Source: Halotia branconii CENA392 (GTDB taxonomy: Bacteria; Cyanobacteriota; Cyanobacteriia; Cyanobacteriales; Nostocaceae). Taken from it: DNA of 64,000 bases. The stretch's first letter is position 1. Every line of letters begins with the position of its first letter. Positions 34,923-44,148 of the stretch are shown piece by piece. The notes under the pieces were generated by a model. The model was not told the DNA's origin, ran no database searches, and saw only the letters and a program-made list of their open reading frames with translations. The translations under genes and the position numbers were made by a program. The DNA is taken from positions 6,232,367 to 6,296,366 of the forward strand of contig NZ_CP124543.1 in assembly GCF_029953635.1 (NCBI RefSeq), read 5' to 3'.

Positions 34923-36439
34923 TTGCCTTGCTCCTGGAAGGTGGGGGTAACTGCAAAGTTCATGCGTACCAATCCGCCAGGCTCTAAACGCACCAAGCGA
35001 GATTGGCTATTGCGTTCACGGAATTTGTGGTTGGGAGCGAGAGTATAACCAGGAACACTGCTGAGATCTAAAACACCTGTATGGTTTCCCGGTAAGGCAT
35101 TGGCTAAGGAGAACAAACCATTAGGATCTGTGGTGATGCGGTTGCCGTCTTCGGTGTAAATCACTGCATTGGGAATCCCAGGCTCACCAGATTGCTGTTC
35201 ACCGTCAAAGTTTTTATCAACAAACACACGACCAATAATCGTGCCGCAATCAGAAACAATTCCTGGTCGAATTTTTAATTGGTGAGTTGCAGGGCCGTCC
35301 TTGATACTAAAACCGTTGTCAACTCGTAAGGCATTAGCGATCGCACTATTGCGGCCAGTACCACGCAAAGCATCGGCTGTAAGTTGAGCAGCGTAGGCAA
35401 TATTTAGAACTTTCTCTGTTGGGATGGTAATATCTGTGCGGAATGTCACAGTAGACCCATTGCGTTCTGAGATGATGGCGACTGGCTGACCATCTAATTC
35501 TCCCCGTACAGTTTTAGATGAAAAGTTAAATCCTAAAGGGAGGTTATCGGTAATTACTACATTATTCAAACCAATATCAGCGAGATTTTTTATTGACAAG
35601 CGGTAGATCACCGTATCTCCAGGTTCCGCAGCCGCGCGATCGCCTGTTTTAATAATCTGCAACTGATTCGCTTGACACATATTTGTGGTGAATTGAAACG
35701 CTAATAATTGCAGCCCCACAACTTCGGCATTAGGAACTAAAACAATTGAGCTTTCTACCCTGGTCTGACCTGTAAGATTAATCGGCTGACCATCTAAAGA
35801 AGTAGCTACATACCTGACAATATCGTTACCTTGTGTGCCAGTGCTATCAAGAATTTGAATTTTGATACGTCGTTGTTTATAAATAGAATTTGACGGAGGA
35901 TTGACTACAAAAATATAAGTTTTACCTGGATTAGTTTGACCATTATTTCGATCAAGTAAAAAATTGTAAGCACCAGCAGGATTATTTGTCAGGAAGTAAG
36001 GATTACTATTTTCAATATTTGGCGTTTTACCACCAGGAATCTTATTATTAGGAATATCAGGTAATTCTGTGCGCGTCAGGGAAACTAATTGTCCTAATTC
36101 TGTTTTTGTGGTATCACCTGGATTAGGTTCATAAAGACTGACTGAAAAACCTGTATAGTTAGGTAAAACTATCCCAGCACAACCTAATATTTGTCCTAAT
36201 GGATCAATTAATATATTTGTATTCAGATCAACCTGAGCAGAAATTCCTAGATATTTATATGTAGTAGCCGGATCTGTATATGTATAACTAGCTTGGTTAA
36301 TTATGTTTCGAGTTTCAAATTCTTGTGCTTTTGCTGGTGTATTTATGTGTAATAAACTTCCGATAAAAATAGTAATTATCAACCAAATACGATAGCTATT
36401 ATTAAAAATAATTTGCTGTTTTTTTTGAGGATGTAACAC
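34919..36439 (-). CDS. Exported DUF11 / SdrD-B-like repeat protein
   Basis: 506 residues, GTG start, signal peptide ending near PAKAQEF. The middle holds a DUF11 domain (AAEPGDTVIYRLSIKNLADI ... NVVITDNLPLGFNF). The C-terminal part is an SdrD-B/carboxypeptidase-regulatory-like domain with a Ca-binding loop (GRVFVDKNFDGEQQSGEPG). Such modules are typical of secreted adhesins. The stop overlaps the start of the giant barrel gene, which suggests that the two products act together at the cell surface. Possibly a periplasmic or surface partner of the barrel. Confidence 0.83.
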   Translation of the reverse strand: MLHPQKKQQIIFNNSYRIWLIITIFIGSLLHINTPAKAQEFETRNIINQASYTYTDPATTYKYLGISAQVDLNTNILIDPLGQILGCAGIVLPNYTGFSVSLYEPNPGDTTKTELGQLVSLTRTELPDIPNNKIPGGKTPNIENSNPYFLTNNPAGAYNFLLDRNNGQTNPGKTYIFVVNPPSNSIYKQRRIKIQILDSTGTQGNDIVRYVATSLDGQPINLTGQTRVESSIVLVPNAEVVGLQLLAFQFTTNMCQANQLQIIKTGDRAAAEPGDTVIYRLSIKNLADIGLNNVVITDNLPLGFNFSSKTVRGELDGQPVAIISERNGSTVTFRTDITIPTEKVLNIAYAAQLTADALRGTGRNSAIANALRVDNGFSIKDGPATHQLKIRPGIVSDCGTIIGRVFVDKNFDGEQQSGEPGIPNAVIYTEDGNRITTDPNGLFSLANALPGNHTGVLDLSSVPGYTLAPNHKFRERNSQSRLVRLEPGGLVRMNFAVTPTFQEQGK

Positions 36440-36637
36440 TTAATTAATCTCCTCTAATACCAATTCTATATAAATTTGTACTTATTCTTCCTTGGCTTCT
36501 TCTCTAACGAGACGCTGCGCGATAGCGGTTCGTAATTAAAAAATTTAGTGCATCTTCATAAGGAATTGATATAAGATGCCTTATTGATTAATAACGACAT
36601 TTTTGGGTATAAATACATAAATTTAAATTGCCTTATT

Positions 36638-36662
36638 CTCCCTTTCCAAATAAAAAAGGGAG
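36638..36662 (-). terminator. Intercistronic hairpin in the surface-protein operon
   Basis: ctcccttt (36638-36645) pairs with aaagggag (36655-36662), just after the 187-residue gene's stop in transcription order. There is no T-tail on the minus strand, so it may be an mRNA-stabilising or partial-termination hairpin. Confidence 0.4.
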
Positions 36663-36684
36663 TTGGGAATTAAGCTGATAAACA

Positions 36685-37248
36685 TCAGCGCACCTGAGTT
36701 TGATAAGTCGCTTTGACTGTAGTCTTAGCTGCAACAGTTGGAACTAGCAAGCGAATGTGGGTGTAAGCACTTGCTGGCGCTGGTTTAGTTTCCACCTTGC
36801 CGTTAGGAAGAGTAACTTTAATGGTGGGATTCTCTACAAAGCTGCGTCCACCATCAATGCTATAAGTCACTTTTGCATTATTGGTGACATTAGCAGACCT
36901 CAGTACGTATACCATACCTTTAGGAATGGGTTGATTAAGAGTTAAATTTTTAATCAGGCGATCGCTTTTATTTTCGCCACTGAGGGTATAACGCAATACA
37001 TCTCCAGGTTGGACTACAGCTTGACCTTTTAAAGGTTGCCATTTTTTGCTTTGTTTACCCTGCTGATCTTTCATTACCACTTGCTTTTCAGCATCTAGAT
37101 GTAATTGTATTTGCCCTTGAGTTTTAACATTTTGAGCAACAGCACTTCCTGGTTGCCATACAATTGGTATTCCGGGGATTTGACTAACAAATGGTACTAT
37201 AGTAACGAGAGCAAAAGCTCCTAAACTTGCAATGAAAATACCCTTCAT
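36685..37248 (-). CDS. Small exported DUF11-like protein
   Basis: 187 residues with a signal peptide or N-terminal anchor (MKGIFIASLGAFALVTIVPF, cleavage near AVAQNVK). The mature part is a single DUF11-like Ig domain (VQPGDVLRYTLSGENKSDRL ... LTLNQPIPKGMVYV ... YSIDGGRSFVENP). Its single domain contrasts with the multi-domain neighbours, so it could be a repeating building block or a periplasmic carrier of the structure. It lies between two other DUF11 genes on the same strand, with hairpins in both gaps. Confidence 0.82.
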   Translation of the reverse strand: MKGIFIASLGAFALVTIVPFVSQIPGIPIVWQPGSAVAQNVKTQGQIQLHLDAEKQVVMKDQQGKQSKKWQPLKGQAVVQPGDVLRYTLSGENKSDRLIKNLTLNQPIPKGMVYVLRSANVTNNAKVTYSIDGGRSFVENPTIKVTLPNGKVETKPAPASAYTHIRLLVPTVAAKTTVKATYQTQVR

Positions 37249-37391
37249 AAATTAATAACCTCAAACAACTTGCAAAATGTTGATTGCTGATTTATAGTTC
37301 CCTATTTTTGCTAGAGAATGTCGTATTAGTCTGTCAAGATTAACTTCATAAATTTGTAGTTATAAAACGCCAACCACAAATGTAGACTTTC

Positions 37392-37411
37392 CCTCTCAGA
37401 AAGCTGAGAGG
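37392..37411 (-). terminator. Intercistronic hairpin after the first DUF11 gene
   Basis: cctctcag (37392-37399) pairs perfectly with ctgagagg (37404-37411) with an aaag loop. It lies just downstream of the stop of the 37429-40008 gene on the minus strand. No T-tract follows, so it may set the ratio of the first gene to the rest of the operon. Confidence 0.45.
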
Positions 37412-37428
37412 AAAAGAAATTAAACTAT

Positions 37429-40008
37429 CTAGTTAACCTTGCGTTGGAAAGTAAATGTTCTTTGAATACCAGGTGCAACCTGACCAGTTACAGTATTCAC
37501 ATACTTAGTAACATCAGTGTTTACCGTTGTTCCAGTTTGGTCAATGCTAGAGGTACTAGCTGGATTACCATTGAAGAATTGGACAGTGGAAGCACCCGAA
37601 TCCTTAGCCGAACCGACAATATTACTAGTATCAATTTGACTGTTGCTATCATTGTCTAGCGCCCAGTTATTGGGGCTTTGCGTACCATCTTCAGTAATCG
37701 CAACTTTGTCAGCATTCAAAATCACGTTACCAGTTCCAGCTTGGGCATCAGAGATATTCTTGTACCGAATCTGGTACTCAACAATGTTGCCCGGAGCAGG
37801 TTTTCTGGGTACATCAGCAACTCCTGGATTCGGATCAATCACAGTGGTGGTCATAGGATTTGTGTAAGCTGGTGTAGACTCAAAACTATCTTGACCTGCA
37901 CCAACTGCTGGTCCAGTTCCTTGTAAAATCCGTGACACTTTCACCAGTTGTAAGAAGCCAGTGTATACGCGATCAATAGTGATATTTTGACCATCTGGTG
38001 TACCATCTGCATTGGTATCAATAGAAGCAGTGATTGGTACTGGGAAGCCTCTATTAATATCAGTAGATAATGCTGTACCTGGAGGTAAATCAACTTCCAC
38101 ACCATAGTTGATACTTGCACCAGCAGCAACGTTAGGAATACTCACTGCACCGCTGACTAAGGCAAATCCTCCTGCTTGAGTATAGTTATAGACAGCAGAC
38201 TGACTATTATAGGTAACAGTTACTTTGGTATTATCTGGTAAATCTGCGCTATTCGTTGGTGGTGTTGGTACTAATGTGATCGTTCCAGGATTAGTACCAC
38301 TGTTCCTAATTGTGTTAGTGAAGCCAACTGACTGTGGGTCAATCGTACTACCAGGTGCTATACCAGCAGGAACGAGAGAAGATTTGTTAGTGAAATCATC
38401 GTTGGTTAGACCTGATGGACCAGTAGCATCTGGCGCATTTTGTGGCCCGTTGAGTATAGCTGAGGCTACAGGTGTTTGCACTGTGAAGACGTTTGCTTCG
38501 CCACCAGTACCAACACCACTATTGTTATTGCCTGTATCAACTCCTGTTTCAGGAGTTGTCGGGTTATCAATATAGCCATCATCAACATCAGCTGACAATA
38601 GAGTATCAGGAACACCATCACTATTGGTATCTGTACCCGGAGGAGGTGTCATATTGCCTATAGGCCCATCATAGTTACTGGGATTTTGATCACCGGATTC
38701 GTCGTATACTGGGGCATTAGTACCAGGGGTTTGACCAAACAACTGGGCAATATTAGCAATAATCAAAGGTGAAGTTGCATTTGATTCAACAGCTAGCTGA
38801 ATCGAGAAGCCATTTACCGTTGTACCTGGAGCGATAGAAGTAATAGTAGCTGGATTATTGATAAAACCAACGCGAGTTACCGAAGCTAACGAGGCTGGTA
38901 CTGTTGTAGTCCACGCAGCTGTATTAGCATCAATGGAAATTAGGCTTGTGGTGTAAACAGTTTGCCAACCAGGCAGTGGAGTTGGTGCAGCCGCCAAATC
39001 TGTACCCGCAGGAATCGCATCAGAAATCAGGATACGATTGACTGGAGTCCCATCAACAGTGATGCTTGTCCCTGTCAAAGCTGCTGGTATAATTCCTTGT
39101 CCTGTTGGGTCATTAGACTCAACTCGTAAACTCAGACCGTAAGTTAGCTTGTCATCTGTAATTGCAGAAGTACCAGCATTGTTGTAAGCAGTGCGAGTCT
39201 TGAGGATGGTTGCTAAAGCGTATGTTTTTACACTAGAACCAACTTTAATTTGCTCTGTGGCGCTAGCTTCACGAGTACCATTAACTGGTGCGCCAGCTAC
39301 CTCGCCAGGACTACCATCGGGGTTATCTACAGTGTAAACGTCACCACCATCAGGACTCCGCAGTTGGTTTTGAGCATTACCAGGAGTATTACCAAGAGTG
39401 ACGGTGATTATATCGTTGGTTTGAGCGCCATTCTGAACGGTAACTGGCACACGTACCAACACAGTGCCGCCAACGGGTACTGATGATGTGTCTACGCCGC
39501 CTGGAGCCACGTTTGTCCAGGTTGCACCTCCATCAGTGCTGTATTGTAACTGACCACTAGCTGGTGCTTGACCATTTTTATCATTAGGTAATACGCCAGA
39601 AACTGTACCTGGGCCTGTTGTTGTCGCTTGGTTGGGAATATGGAATTTGGTAGGGTCATTACCTACGTTTGTTAGGGTGTAGGTGTAGGTTAGTAAATCA
39701 CCAACCTGAACTGTTGTATTGGTAGCGCTAGCGGTGTTATCCGTTACACCAGAAGCCGAAACGGTAATACCAGCAACTTCTGCCACGGTTACAGTTACAG
39801 TATTAGAGGTGGCATTAATTGTTGTCCCTGGATTGTTAGGATCTTCGTAGGTTGCAGTTGCTGTGTTACTTATAGATGTACCTGCTGTAGTACCCTCTGC
39901 TAATACAGGCGCGAGAAATTGAAAAAGGCTACCAGTTAATAATGCTGTTGCTATTAACGATTGATAACGCTGACGTTGCTTGTTTACAGACTTGTTTTGT
40001 TTTACCAT
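37429..40008 (-). CDS. Large exported DUF11 repeat protein with Asp-rich Ca-binding loops
   Basis: 859 residues from the chosen ATG at 40008 (MVKQNKSVNKQRQRYQSL). This start gives a normal signal peptide (LIATALLTGSLFQFLAPVLA-EG); a TTG at 40053 would add 15 polar residues. Repeated DUF11/Ig units are visible (VQVGDLLTYTYTLTNVGNDP; APGNIVEYQIRYKNISD). Asp-rich loops (DTNSDGVPDTLLSADVDDGY; DTNADGTPDG; LDNDSNSQID) resemble thrombospondin-type Ca sites. It is Thr/Asn/Gly-rich, with no Cys or anchor. First and probably most abundant gene of the leftward surface operon; likely the main extracellular subunit or adhesin. Confidence 0.82.
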   Translation of the reverse strand: MVKQNKSVNKQRQRYQSLIATALLTGSLFQFLAPVLAEGTTAGTSISNTATATYEDPNNPGTTINATSNTVTVTVAEVAGITVSASGVTDNTASATNTTVQVGDLLTYTYTLTNVGNDPTKFHIPNQATTTGPGTVSGVLPNDKNGQAPASGQLQYSTDGGATWTNVAPGGVDTSSVPVGGTVLVRVPVTVQNGAQTNDIITVTLGNTPGNAQNQLRSPDGGDVYTVDNPDGSPGEVAGAPVNGTREASATEQIKVGSSVKTYALATILKTRTAYNNAGTSAITDDKLTYGLSLRVESNDPTGQGIIPAALTGTSITVDGTPVNRILISDAIPAGTDLAAAPTPLPGWQTVYTTSLISIDANTAAWTTTVPASLASVTRVGFINNPATITSIAPGTTVNGFSIQLAVESNATSPLIIANIAQLFGQTPGTNAPVYDESGDQNPSNYDGPIGNMTPPPGTDTNSDGVPDTLLSADVDDGYIDNPTTPETGVDTGNNNSGVGTGGEANVFTVQTPVASAILNGPQNAPDATGPSGLTNDDFTNKSSLVPAGIAPGSTIDPQSVGFTNTIRNSGTNPGTITLVPTPPTNSADLPDNTKVTVTYNSQSAVYNYTQAGGFALVSGAVSIPNVAAGASINYGVEVDLPPGTALSTDINRGFPVPITASIDTNADGTPDGQNITIDRVYTGFLQLVKVSRILQGTGPAVGAGQDSFESTPAYTNPMTTTVIDPNPGVADVPRKPAPGNIVEYQIRYKNISDAQAGTGNVILNADKVAITEDGTQSPNNWALDNDSNSQIDTSNIVGSAKDSGASTVQFFNGNPASTSSIDQTGTTVNTDVTKYVNTVTGQVAPGIQRTFTFQRKVN

Positions 40009-40049
40009 ATAAGTAGTTTGTTTGTTTGCTGAACTTCTGTCCTGAATCT

Positions 40050-40160
40050 TCAAGCAGGATAAAGTTCGGCAATTCCTTGAAGAATTACCGTTTATATCAA
40101 CCTAAAACTTGAATGTTCCAGGAATGCACTTAAAGGGAGTAAAATAATTTGCTCCCTTTA
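40050..40160 (-). promoter_or_regulatory. 5' leader with two hairpins ahead of the DUF11 operon
   Basis: Two inverted repeats lie just upstream of the first gene. cttcaag (about 40049-40055) pairs with cttgaag (about 40076-40082). A longer stem, aaagggag ... ctcccttt (about 40133-40160), is followed by a run of A on the plus strand. They would form stem-loops in the leader RNA of the surface operon and could affect its stability or translation. No known riboswitch is recognised. Confidence 0.4.
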
Positions 40161-40765
40161 AAAAAATATACTTAGGCAACGCATAGAAATGAATTGCTGT
40201 TGTATTTGTATTTAACCCTGATATTTAAGGCTTATGGGCATAAATGAAAGGAAAGCAATTTCTTCTTATGTGCTATCTAAATAAACTATACAAATAGAAT
40301 GTAACTTTTGCTGCTATAAAAATCTTCCGTATAAATAAGTAACTTCTCTAGCAGTAAATGCGTGATGGCAGTGTAGCAACTAACTTTATATTTGAAGATT
40401 GGATAAGAGTTTTAGTAATTAATTGCGCTGTTGAGAAATGCTAAAATCTATATCTAACAACAGTTATAGATATTTGCTGTAATATCTGTTTACTATCTTA
40501 TAAAGACTATTGGGGTAGAAAAGACGAAGTAATGGAGATAAATAATCAGTGATCTAGATCACGACAAAAGTCTAGTAAACAATATATATGCAAAATCATC
40601 TATAAATATGCAAATTTATCATTACGTTTCTCAGTGTTAAAACTAGGTAGCTTTGCTTCATTTAATCATTTATTTTGATTTGAAACCGCAAAAAAACTAA
40701 GTAATAATACTAAGTACATTTGCTAATTTACAGGGTGATTCGCCAAAACAGAATGCTCCCTGTTC
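40161..40765. other. Long AT-rich upstream region of the surface operon
   Basis: About 600 bases without a credible gene. AT-rich, with several TATA-like words, and containing the CRP-like palindrome listed separately. It is long for a cyanobacterial promoter region, which fits a regulated operon with extra control sites. Confidence 0.45.
40549..40562. promoter_or_regulatory. CRP/SYCRP1-like palindrome
   Basis: gtgatctagatcac is a perfect 14-bp palindrome with the GTGA-N6-TCAC core of cAMP-receptor-protein sites; the outer T/A of TGTGA/TCACA are not conserved (A and G here). It lies about 540 bp upstream of the first DUF11 gene and 250 bp from the end of the ABC ATPase gene. Regulation of the surface operon is inferred, not shown. 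Confidence 0.45.
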
Positions 40766-40821
40766 GTTTGTAGTTAGGATTTCAGTCCTGGCTTTTGAGG
40801 ACTACAGTCCCCACTACAAAC
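40766..40821. repeat. Palindromic repeat overlapping the ABC ATPase stop codon
   Basis: gtttgtagttaggatttcag (40766-) and agtccccactacaaac (to 40821) form imperfect inverted arms with a second internal match (agtcct/aggact). It is similar in design to the inner hairpin at 2544-2599. The stop TAG of the ABC ATPase gene (40814-40816) is within the right arm. Confidence 0.65.
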
Positions 40822-42664
40822 TATGACGACTTTGCATCCGTTCCGGACTACCAGTAGGAATCGAAGCGATTAATTTTTGTGTATACTCTTCTTGCGGTTC
40901 ACGGTAGATGCTTTCGGATGTACCTTGTTCAACAATTTGACCACGATTCATTACCAAAATGCGATCGCTCATAAATTTTACTACACTTAAATCATGGGAA
41001 ATGAAGATATAAGTTAGCTGAAACTCATCTTGCAATTCTTTCAAAAGATTCAATACCTGCGCCTGTACCGATACATCCAACGCGGAAACTGATTCATCAC
41101 AGATAATAAATTTTGGATTTAATGCCAAAGAACGAGCAATACAAACCCGCTGACGTTGACCGCCAGAAAACTGATGAGGATAGCGGTTCATAGCATCTGC
41201 ACTCAATCCCACTCGTTCTAAAAGTTCCGCAACCCGTTCTTGTCGTTGTTTTTTTGTCTTCCCTACAGAGTGAATTAACAACGGTTCCACCACTGCATCC
41301 CCAATCTTCATCCGCGGGTCGAGAGAACTAAAGGGATTTTGGAAAACTATTTGCATTTCTCGCCGCAGTTTTTGTAACGGTTCGCCTTTAAGAGTTGTAA
41401 TATCTTGGCCATCAAAAATGATATGACCACTCATGGGTTCAATCAATCGTAGCAAAGTTCTACCAAGAGTAGTTTTACCACAACCAGATTCTCCCACCAA
41501 ACCCAAGGTTTCCCCTGGTTTGACATCAAAAGAAACACCATTGACTGCCATAGTGTAGCGCTTTGTACCGCCAAATGCGCCCCGCACTGGAAAGCCAACT
41601 TTAAGGTCACGGATTTGCAACAGAGGTGGCTTTTCGCTGAGATTGTTCAATCTTGCAAATATCTCTTCGGCTGTAACTTCTACGGGTTGGGGTGGTTCTT
41701 TGGCTTGAATTACTACCTCTCCTGTAGATGTTTGCTCTGCATTCATATAATCGGAGACGGTGAGGAGTTTTTGAGGACGGCGGTTGAGTGTAGGACGACA
41801 AGCTACCAATCCCTTGGTATATGGATGCTGGGGATTACTAAAAATTTGCGCTGCTGCACCATATTCCACTACTTTACCTTTGTACATTACCGCTACGTAG
41901 TCGGCAATTTCCGAAATCAATCCCAAGTCGTGGGTGATGAAAATCATCGCCATGTCACGGCTTTTTTGCAATTCTCCCAGCAAGTCAACAATAGTGGCTT
42001 GCACTGTAACATCTAAAGCTGTAGTTGGTTCATCTGCAATTAATAGCAAAGGGTTACAAGAAATTGCCATTGCAATCATCACCCGTTGCAATTGACCCCC
42101 AGAAAGTTGGTGTGGGTAACGTTCTAAGATGGCTTCTTTGTGCTGCTTGACCAGTTGAGACAACTTTGCTTGATGCCCTGTTTCGATATACTGTTGTTCG
42201 ATTAGTTCATCGCTAGGTAAAAGTTTAACTTCTTGCAGACCTGCGATCGCAATTTGTTTTGCTTGTTCTGTTGACACATTTTGGTGTCGCATAATCGCTT
42301 CAGTGAGCTGAAACCCAATCGTGTAAACTGGATTCAGTGAACTCATTGGTTCTTGAAAAATCATCGCGATATCGCCGCCTCGGTGGAGCTGCATTTCTTC
42401 AGGCGGTAACTCTAGTAAATTGATTGGGTTAGCATTCGCCTGGGTGCTAAACCAAATTTCACCACCGCTAACTCTACCCGGAGTCTGCAATAAACCCATT
42501 ACACCCAGTGCTGTAACTGATTTGCCACTTCCAGATTCTCCGACTATTCCTAGAGTTTCACCTCGATTTAGCTGAAAAGAAATACCATCCACGGCTTTGA
42601 CAATACTGTAATCGCCGGAAAATTCAACTTGGAGATTGCGAACCTCTAGTACAGTTTCACTCAT
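40814..42664 (-). CDS. Fused dipeptide/oligopeptide ABC transporter ATPase (DppD-DppF type)
   Basis: 616 residues with two complete ATPase halves. Walker A motifs are GESGSGKS (N half) and GESGCGKT (C half); signatures are LSGGQLQRV and FSGGQRQRV; Walker B is LLIADEPT and FIICDESVSALD. The arrangement matches fused peptide/nickel-type ATPases such as GsiA/YejF, which power uptake of di- and oligopeptides with separate permeases and a binding protein. No permease gene is adjacent, so it serves components encoded elsewhere. The last two residues and the stop lie in a repeat element. Confidence 0.93.
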   Translation of the reverse strand: MSETVLEVRNLQVEFSGDYSIVKAVDGISFQLNRGETLGIVGESGSGKSVTALGVMGLLQTPGRVSGGEIWFSTQANANPINLLELPPEEMQLHRGGDIAMIFQEPMSSLNPVYTIGFQLTEAIMRHQNVSTEQAKQIAIAGLQEVKLLPSDELIEQQYIETGHQAKLSQLVKQHKEAILERYPHQLSGGQLQRVMIAMAISCNPLLLIADEPTTALDVTVQATIVDLLGELQKSRDMAMIFITHDLGLISEIADYVAVMYKGKVVEYGAAAQIFSNPQHPYTKGLVACRPTLNRRPQKLLTVSDYMNAEQTSTGEVVIQAKEPPQPVEVTAEEIFARLNNLSEKPPLLQIRDLKVGFPVRGAFGGTKRYTMAVNGVSFDVKPGETLGLVGESGCGKTTLGRTLLRLIEPMSGHIIFDGQDITTLKGEPLQKLRREMQIVFQNPFSSLDPRMKIGDAVVEPLLIHSVGKTKKQRQERVAELLERVGLSADAMNRYPHQFSGGQRQRVCIARSLALNPKFIICDESVSALDVSVQAQVLNLLKELQDEFQLTYIFISHDLSVVKFMSDRILVMNRGQIVEQGTSESIYREPQEEYTQKLIASIPTGSPERMQSRHSL

Positions 42665-42777
42665 AGGAGTCTGGTAGAATCAGGACTAAAAAATTAATTG
42701 GATTTTAACAGTAGTTCTGATACTATGCCCAGAAATTTAGCTTTTGTATTCCTGAATGGATAAAGTCGAGCCGAGAG

Positions 42778-43215
42778 TTAACGAAGATTTCGTGACTGTG
42801 GCTGAGTTGGAGAATATAGACGAGTAGGAACGTGATTACGCAGCCAGAGTAAAGGAATACTGAGAAATCCTAAAACAATGACTACTCCAGTCATAATCCA
42901 AACTGGCAAACGGTTGGGTCGATAGTCGCCTCGTTCAATTTGCCAAAAAACTTGGTTATATCGCCATGCTGCTAAAGCGATCGCAATAATACCAAAAATT
43001 ACTAAAACAACGCCCAAATTTTCCGAGTTAAACAAGGGATTGACCGGAGAGTCTTGTCGTGTTATTGCAGTATTCAGCTGACGCAAAAATAGACCAAATC
43101 TAGCTATGGCAAAACCAAAGCCAATTAATGCAATAGAAGTCCGTAGCCAAGCTAGAAAAGTACGTTCGTTTGCTTGATGCTCACGTTGACGATCTACTTT
43201 TGGTATATTATTCAT
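42778..43215 (-). CDS. DUF202 (YidH-like) membrane protein
   Basis: 145 residues with the DUF202 signature near the N terminus (ANERTFLAWLRTSIALIGFGFAIARFG) and three membrane helices (about 25-45, 70-90, 110-128). Function is unknown throughout the family; members are small inner-membrane proteins. It lies between the peptide ABC ATPase and ssb on the same strand but with gaps over 100 bp, so probably separate transcripts. Confidence 0.88.
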   Translation of the reverse strand: MNNIPKVDRQREHQANERTFLAWLRTSIALIGFGFAIARFGLFLRQLNTAITRQDSPVNPLFNSENLGVVLVIFGIIAIALAAWRYNQVFWQIERGDYRPNRLPVWIMTGVVIVLGFLSIPLLWLRNHVPTRLYSPTQPQSRNLR

Positions 43216-43283
43216 CTATCTCAGCTTCTATCGTACCCCTAACCTCAAAATCTCTTCTATTTTTTTCTCTGCGCCTCTGTCTT

Positions 43284-43327
43284 GAAAAGTTTCCTACGCC
43301 GGGAAACCCGGCTTCGAGGAACTTTTC
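43284..43327. repeat. Nested palindrome between DUF202 and ssb genes
   Basis: The inner perfect palindrome gccgggaaacccggc (43298-43312) is flanked by gaaaagtttcct (43284-) and aggaacttttc (43317-43327), which also pair. It is surrounded by a gcgcctctg repeat word on both sides. It could act as a terminator for ssb, but it looks like a mobile hairpin repeat of Nostocales. Confidence 0.6.
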
Positions 43328-43375
43328 GCTGCGCCTCTGCGGTTAGAAAGTAATTATAACCACACAGATAAAAAG

Positions 43376-43915
43376 TTAAAACGGAATATCATCTGGATCT
43401 GGTTCTTCCTCTTTGACTGGGGGGTAAGCAGTTGGTTCAAACTTGCTAGGTTGAGGATTTGTCACTGGAGGAACAACGCCAACGGCACTTGTAGCTGGGG
43501 TAGTTACTGGTGGACGTTGTGATTCGTAACTAGGAATCTCGACTGCTGGAGTAGTTTGACGAAAAGAAGTTTCTGTAAATGATGTATTTACCGAGGAATT
43601 AAGTTCAAAATTACCTCCGACAACTTGAATTTGCTGTACTGTTAATTCAGCCCGTTTTTCTTTAAAACCTTCTTGACGGTCTACAGTATTCATGCTTAAG
43701 CGTCCTGCTAAAATGACGCGATCGCCTTGATGATAGTTTTGCTGAATTTCTGTAGCTATATTTCCCCAACCGACAACTTTCAAAGTCGCTGGCGCATCAT
43801 CAGACTTCTGGGAATTTTGAAACTGTACCAGCATCTCAGTGATTGCCAAATTATCGGATGTATAACGTAGTTGCGGTTCTTGAATAATTTCCGCCATTAA
43901 AACACAACTGTTCAT
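43376..43915 (-). CDS. ssb: Single-stranded DNA-binding protein
   Basis: 179 residues with an OB-fold N-terminal domain (SCVLMAEIIQEPQLRYTSDN, VVGWGNIATEIQQNYHQGDRVILAGRLS) and a Pro/Thr-rich linker. The acidic tip PDPDDIPF is the partner-docking tail of SSB. It binds single-stranded DNA in replication, recombination and repair. The tail and linker show it is a genuine SSB rather than a PriB-like protein. A Shine-Dalgarno-like cctcc is present on the plus strand upstream of the start (43919-43924, read aggagg on the minus strand). Confidence 0.93.
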   Translation of the reverse strand: MNSCVLMAEIIQEPQLRYTSDNLAITEMLVQFQNSQKSDDAPATLKVVGWGNIATEIQQNYHQGDRVILAGRLSMNTVDRQEGFKEKRAELTVQQIQVVGGNFELNSSVNTSFTETSFRQTTPAVEIPSYESQRPPVTTPATSAVGVVPPVTNPQPSKFEPTAYPPVKEEEPDPDDIPF

Positions 43916-44148
43916 TCAATCCTCCTAAGTAGTTAATTAGATATGTTTAACTGTTGGCATTTTTAATATTGCTGGAATCGATTATCTACCTTTACTTTTT
44001 AGCCATTCTTAGCATAAAAGCCAAGCGATCGCTCTGAATAGCACCTAAAATGCTATTCGCTGCTTCCGCCTGACTATAATGAGCATTCAATTCTGCATGA
44101 GTAGTATAATTGTACCATTAAATCCCAGAAAAAATACTTGCCACCAAT

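Noticed and set aside
40009..40053. TTG start for the first DUF11 protein
   Set aside because: It adds 15 polar residues ahead of the signal peptide; ATG 40008 gives a normal one.
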